From Cryptomeria japonica (Eukaryota; Streptophyta; Pinopsida; Cupressales; Cupressaceae), in NCBI RefSeq assembly GCF_030272615.1, contig NC_081406.1, forward strand, positions 219,781,497 through 219,845,496: DNA of 64,000 bases, in the 5' to 3' direction. The translations under genes were made by a program, and so were the position numbers. Below, one piece after another: positions 59,040-64,000 of the stretch. A model generated the notes under the pieces. The model saw only the letters and a program-made list of their open reading frames with translations. It had not been told where the DNA came from and searched no databases. Every line of letters starts with the position of its first letter. Positions within the stretch are counted from its first letter, which is position 1.

Positions 59040-60397
59040 TTTAGTTCACCTCTTGAAGGGGCAGCACCCCTAATTCACCTCTCAAATAGGTAAATGTAGC
59101 CTTCGGTAGAGGCTTGGTGAATATGTCTGGTAACTGCTCCTTACTGGAAACATGTTCTAGTACAACCTCTTTGTTCTAAACCTTTTCCCTCAAGAAATGA
59201 TACTTGAGCTTGAAGTGCTTGGTTCTAGCATGTAAAACCAGATTCTTGGAAATGTTGATTGCACTTGTGTTGTCACAAAATATATGGTTTAGATATAGGA
59301 ACTTTGAAACCACTCAATACATTCTTCATCCAAATTGTCTAGGTGCAGTTCATAAATGCTGCAACATATTCTGCTTCTACAGTAGACTGAGAGATACAAC
59401 TCTACTTCTTACTCATCCATGAGACCAGTCTACCACCAAGAAAGAATGAACCACTATTTGTGCTTTTTCAGTCATCCACATTACCAGCCCAATCAGCATC
59501 TGTAAACACTTTCAGGTTGAAATCATTACTGTATGGATACCATAATCCATAGTCAACAGTTCCCTTTAGATATCTAAGAATCTACTTGACTGCTACCAAG
59601 TGAGATTCTCTTGGGCTTTTCTGGAACCGTGCAGTAATGTCCATTGCATGTGCAATGTCTAGTCTACTATGTACTACATAGTGCAACTTACCAATCATTG
59701 ATTGGTATTCCTTCTCATCCACCAACGCTGAGTCATCCTCTTTTGATAATTTACAACTGGTCACCATCAGTGTACCAACCGGTTTGTTGTCTTCCATGCC
59801 AAAGGTCTTCAACACCTCATTGACATACTTGGACTGAGTGATAAAGATTCCATCTTTCATTTGTTGATTCTGTAGTCCAATGAAGAACTTAATCTCCCCT
59901 ATAAGTGACATCTCAAATTCCTTTTTCATCTCATCTACAAAATCATGACTCATCTTGCAATCTCCACCAAAAATTATGTCATCAACAAATACCTCACAGA
60001 TTAGAATCTGATCTCCTTCTGACTTCAGATAGATATTTCTATCTTCACTTATTCTCTCAAATCCGATCTTCACAAGATGGGAGTGTAAGTGTTCATACCA
60101 TGCTCTAGGTGCCTACTTCAATCCATACAGGGCTTTATGTAGCCTACACAACATGTCACTATCTTCTGATAGAGAAAACCCATCCGGTTGCTCTATATAC
60201 ACCTCCTCTTCAAGTATTACATTTAGGAATGCAGATTTTACATCCATTTGATATACTTTGAATCCCTTGAAGGCTGCATATGCAAGAGCCATATGAACTC
60301 CTTCCAATCTGGCTACTGGAGCAAAGGTTTCTCCATAGTCTTCTCCTTCTTCTTGAGCATATCCTTTACACACCAGTCTGGCTTTGTTTCTTACCAC
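59040..60397 (-). pseudogene. Copia reverse transcriptase and RNase H
   Basis: [55 protein letters not shown], a stop for the usual Gln at 60113, then ICEVFVDDIIFGG with the catalytic FVDD at 59989-59978, and FFIGLQNQQMKDGIF. The RNase H part (VFTDADWAGNVDD, STVEAEYVAA, IKYHFLREKV-like, DIFTKPLPK) continues to about 59040 with several stops. Upstream RT sequence ([20 protein letters not shown]) extends to about 60500. Confidence 0.9.
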
Positions 60398-60499
60398 TGT
60401 GCCATCTTCATTTAGCTTATTTCTGAAAACCCATTTGGTGCCTATGACATTTTTATGCTCAAGTCTGGGTACTAAAGACCATGTACCATTCTTTTCTAT

Positions 60500-61760
60500 C
60501 TAGCCAAGTTCCTCTTCCATTGCCTTGATCCAGTCTTCATCTTTATGTGCCTCTTTAAATGTTTTAGGCTCAAATTTAGAGATCATGCAAGAATTTTCTC
60601 TGACCTTTCTTCTTATAAGAATTCTTGCATCCTTGTCTCCTATGATCTACTTTGGATCATGATTCAGCTTTACATACCTAGGAATGATCTTAGTTGTTTC
60701 CTCTTGCTTTTCTTCTTCATCCTCATCTTCATCAGCATCAACATCTTTTAGTGTAGGAGCACTATTGCTGGTATTAGGCTGATTTGCAACTGGTTCCCAG
60801 AAAGTTACTACCCATTCATCTCCTACTTGCTCGCTGTCATTTTCCTCAGGTTTCTCAGAGGTTTCATCAACTTTGACATTAATACTTTCAACAATTCTCT
60901 GAGTCCTATTGTTGAAACAATAGAGAGCTTTTCTCTTTACAGAATACCCTAGGAATATTCCCTCATCACATTTTGCATCAAACTTGCTCTGATGTTCACT
61001 CCTCTTGATATAGCATTTGTTACCAAACACTCTAAAGTATCTTACAACTAGTGTTTTACCAGTTCAATACTCATAATTAGTTTTATCGTTACCTTTCTTG
61101 ATGAGTACCCAGTTCATTGTGTAGACTGCAGTGCTCACCGCTTCTCTCCAGAAAGTGTGAGCAACCTTCCCTTGGATCAACATAGTTCTAGCTGCTTCAA
61201 CTACAGTCTGGTTGTTCCTCTCTAGTAGACCATTTTGATGTGGAGTCTGGGGGGCAGACAATTGCCTCTTGATGTCATTCTCTTCATAGTACTTTGTGAA
61301 TTCACCGAAAGTGAATTCACCTCCTTGATCAGTTCTTAGGCACTTAATCCTCTTACTGCTTTCTTTTTCAACTAGTGCTCTAAAGGCTTTGAATTTTCAA
61401 AAATCTTCAGACTTGTCTTTCAAGAATGTGACCCACATCATTCTTGAGCAATCATCAGTAAGAATCATAAAATACCTATCTCCCTGCACACTCCTAGTTT
61501 TCATAGGACCACACAAATCAGTATGCACAAGATCAAGTAAATTGTCTGAAGTGAAAGATTTACCTTTGAAGGTTGAGGAAGAAATTTTCCCCAGTTGATA
61601 CTCTCTACACAAAGGATTCTCCAGTTTGCACAGCACAAGCAATCCTCTAACTGCCTTGATCTTACTGGCCTTCACAATGTTATCAAAATTTACATGGCAG
61701 AGTCTCCTATGCCATATCGAGCTATCAACAAACTTAGCCATTAGACATGTACTGATATTC
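60500..61760 (-). pseudogene. Copia integrase
   Basis: From 61741: MAKFVDSSIWHRRLCHVNFD (HHCC pre-integrase) and CREYQLGKISSS, then the core with Asp in LVHTDLCGPMK, Asp in a TDQGGEF block near 61330, and Glu in TPHQNGLLERNNQ at about 61245. After a frame break at about 61060 comes the C-terminal region FGNKCYIKRSEHQSKFDAKC, FLGYSVKRKALYCFNNR and an acidic linker (DEDEDEEEKQEE) before RT. Confidence 0.9.
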
Positions 61761-63127
61761 GCATTCAGCTAAAATAAGTTACCTCTGGTCTACATACCGG
61801 TGGCCATCAGTTCACCACTCTTTCCTTTTATTTTCCACACTCCATATCTGAATTCCAGAGTGAGTCTATTATCATTCAGCTAGGCAACACTCAAAAGGTT
61901 GTGTCTGAGACCTTCTACCCAATACACATTATCATCATTGCTTTTTCCATTTAGAGAGGTGGACCCTCTGCCTTTTACCATACATAGTGCATCATTACCA
62001 AATCGAACCACACCACCATCATACTCTTCCAGAGACATAAACTTTCTCTAGTCACCAATCATGTGGTGAGAACAACCACTATCAATAATCCACTCATTGG
62101 AATTATCAAAGCAGGAGACAAGAGATTTCTTGTCTGACACATCTTCCTTAACTACTACAAACACAATGTCTTCATTTTCTTCATCTTTTGATTCCTCATC
62201 AGTGACACCTTCATCAACTGCTACAAAATAGTTTCTCTTGTTTCCTCCTTTGAACTTCTTGAACTTCTCTGGTTTTTCCTTATTATCTCCATTAGGATAG
62301 TTTGCAGTAATGTGTCATATCCTATTACAAGAGAAGCATTTCAAAGGAAGCTTACCTCTGTATTTACCAGTTCTGTTAGGAAGTCTCTTAGTAAGAAGAG
62401 CTTCAAATTCCATCAAGATCTCCTCATCATTCATTTCTCTGCTTTGTCTTGGCTCACAGCTAGTACTTGCTTCTTTTCCCTTTCTAGATGGTGCAACAGA
62501 TGCTCTAAAGGCTAATTCGGTCTTCTGAATACTGCCATCATAATTATTAAGCTCATATGTGATCAACTTTGCAATGATGGAGTCTAGGGATACCTTTGTC
62601 TTGTCTATAGACCTCAACCCCTAAATAGCAGCGACCCTTATTGCATAGACTGTTAACAAGGATCTCAAGACTTTGCTAACAACAGTGGAATCCTAAATTT
62701 TATCTCCTGCACTCTTGATGTCTCCAACAATAGTTTTGATTCTTATTCCATATTGTTGAATGGTCTCTCCTTCAACCATCTACATGTCTTCAAACTTTCC
62801 CCTAAGGCTCTCTTCCTTATCTTGTTTCACATGCTCATCACCATCATAGATATTCTCCAGAGCATCCCATACTTCTTTGGGATTGTCTTTATCTTGAACA
62901 TCAATAAACTCAATGTTAGATAGACTGTTGATTAGGGCTTCCATGACTTGCCCATTCTCCTGAATCTCTCTTCTTTGATCATCAGTGAGGGTTCCAGTAG
63001 GAATAACATAAGCATTCTCAACATAGTTCCAGTGTTGAGCACCCATTCTTTTGATGTATATCTTCATTCTATCCTTCCATATTTTAAAGTTATCTCTGTT
63101 GAACTTTGGACCTTCCCTCTTCATCAT
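61761..63127 (-). pseudogene. Copia gag and protease
   Basis: Start ATG at 63127. Gag: KREGPKFNRDNFKIWKDRMK, then a gap with stops, then DKTKVSLDSIIAKLITYELN. The zinc knuckle at 62338-62297 reads CFSCNRI, stop, HITANY, so the Gly is a stop and the last Cys is Tyr. An acidic spacer follows (DEESKDEENEDIVFVVV). The protease is WIIDSGCSHHMIGD with the catalytic Asp at 62083-62081, then SLEEYDGGVVRFGNDALCMV and LRHNLLSVA. Confidence 0.9.
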
Positions 63128-63184
63128 TAGAGTAGGATCTTTTCCCCAAGCGGTTAAGCTTACAACACAGAGGACCTGGAAGAT

Positions 63185-63196
63185 GCTTTGATACCA
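63185..63196 (-). other. Primer binding site of the minus-strand Copia
   Basis: TGGTATCAAAGC, two bases after the 5' LTR, complementary to initiator tRNA-Met with one difference. Confidence 0.85.
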
Positions 63197-63198
63197 AT

Positions 63199-64000
63199 TG
63201 ATGAATAATGATGAATAGTTAGTACCAAACCGGTACTGAGAGGGGGGGGGGGTGAATCAGTACAGACAAAAACACTTCCCTGAACCAGATTGACTACAAA
63301 GACTGCACTTAACTAGTAAATAGTAACACCGATCTAAAATAGAGTACTACCGATAAAACCAAGAATGATTATGACAAGCATAAATTGGTTATCACTTAGA
63401 TCTTCACCACACCTAACATCTCCTTTCCACTTCACTCATATGCATAAATAGGTAATACATCAAAAATGTAAAGACTACTAGTTCAGCATGCATTACCACT
63501 TGACAGAAAATATTAAAGTATCACACATGACACATTGATTTTTCATGTCGAAACCCAATTGGAAAAAACCACGATGGGGATGAATACCCACAAGCTATTC
63601 TTTGAACTCTTTTTAAGTCTGCTTTGTTAGGAGTCTAGTCCAGTTAAAGACTTTTACAATAGGTTATGCTAGGAACCGATCCTACTAGGGATCACCTGGT
63701 TAAGGGATGGCTAAATACCCAGTTAAAGGTTAGAACCCTGTTAAAGGTTACCTCGCAAGAGGATTTGAAGAACTCATTGAATTGAGTCACCATGTTAAAG
63801 GATTTACATAAAAGCCTGTTAAAGCTACTCGGTTAAGGGATTTTCCAATTGCTGAAATGGTTAAAAGTCAACAAGTAATACACTGATTTGATAACAGCAC
63901 ACAATGCCAAGGTAGATCCTCTTTAGCTCCTTTGCTTCTGCAATCACACTCTGCAAGTATCAACACACTTCTCTAGTTTGGCAAGAATCAATTATCACTC
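63199..64000 (-). repeat. 5' LTR of the minus-strand Copia (cut by window edge)
   Basis: Matches 57303-58104 of the 3' LTR. By length it should extend about 690 bp beyond the window. Confidence 0.9.

Larger units (their letters stand above)
57303..64000 (-). mobile_element. Copia LTR retrotransposon, nearly complete (minus strand)
   Basis: 3' LTR 57303-58795, polypurine tract 58796-58808, RNase H, RT, integrase, protease and gag in reverse order up to 63127, primer site 63196-63185, then a 5' LTR from 63199 that runs off the window. The order gag-protease-integrase-RT-RNase H is diagnostic of Copia. About a dozen differences, mostly transitions, separate the first 205 nt of the two LTRs (roughly 94 percent identity). 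It inserted into the endonuclease fragment at 57302. Confidence 0.95.

Noticed and set aside
1-64000. CRISPR arrays, rRNA or tRNA genes, bacterial operons
   Set aside because: None seen. The only tRNA-like sequences are primer binding sites of LTR elements.

Overview
This window looks like a stretch of intergenic DNA from a large, repeat-rich plant genome. The evidence is plant-type Copia and Gypsy LTR retrotransposons, plant-type LINEs with a zf-RVT domain, initiator-tRNA-Met primer sites, an AT-rich base composition and nested insertions. A gymnosperm is my guess from general character, not something the sequence proves. I see no intact host gene, rRNA, tRNA or CRISPR. Nearly all recognisable coding sequence is transposon-derived and broken by stops or frameshifts.

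Region 1 (1-10452). Two convergent copies of one LTR family (plus strand 1-3580, minus strand 3962-8123) each carry a gag, zinc-knuckle and protease reading frame that runs into a conserved acidic domain where integrase, reverse transcriptase and RNase H should be. A Copia RNase H fragment (3581-3890) and a twin-polypurine 3' tail with a long LTR (8124-10452) flank the minus copy, and may be one older Copia element split by it.

Region 2 (10453-29700). After about 1.3 kb without genes comes a tandem segmental duplication: unit A 11730-17726, unit B 17727-22984 and truncated unit C 23650-25690. Each full unit holds a decayed LINE (ORF1; endonuclease, reverse transcriptase and zf-RVT in ORF2), then about 1 kb with minus-strand exon-like pieces of an unidentified gene. 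A 246-bp tandem repeat separates or ends the units. The rest (25900-29700) is AT-rich, with a few short tandem repeats.

Region 3 (28900-57302). A minus-strand unidentified protein (about 640 codons, broken) lies in sequence that hosts a clean two-step nest. A non-autonomous Copia-like element (LTRs 33800-34128 and 54052-54380, duplicated target AAAAT) was itself hit in its primer binding site by a Tat-like Gypsy element (35758-54044, duplicated target GATAC). The Gypsy element has gag, protease, G-patch, RT, RNase H, a second (archaeal-type) RNase H and integrase. Behind pol it has a 4.8-kb 3' region with an antisense plant-mobile-domain-like reading frame, arrays of a short motif, and small hairpins with compensatory changes. 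A fragment of an EEP-type endonuclease (56918-57302) ends the region.

Region 4 (57303-64000). A nearly complete Copia element on the minus strand, with its 5' LTR cut by the window edge.

The most interesting points are the pol-less gag-protease-acidic-domain family, a 34-nt hairpin near the polypurine tract shared by three elements with different LTRs, and the antisense gene with opposed TAGCGCAT/ATGCGCTA arrays in the Gypsy element.
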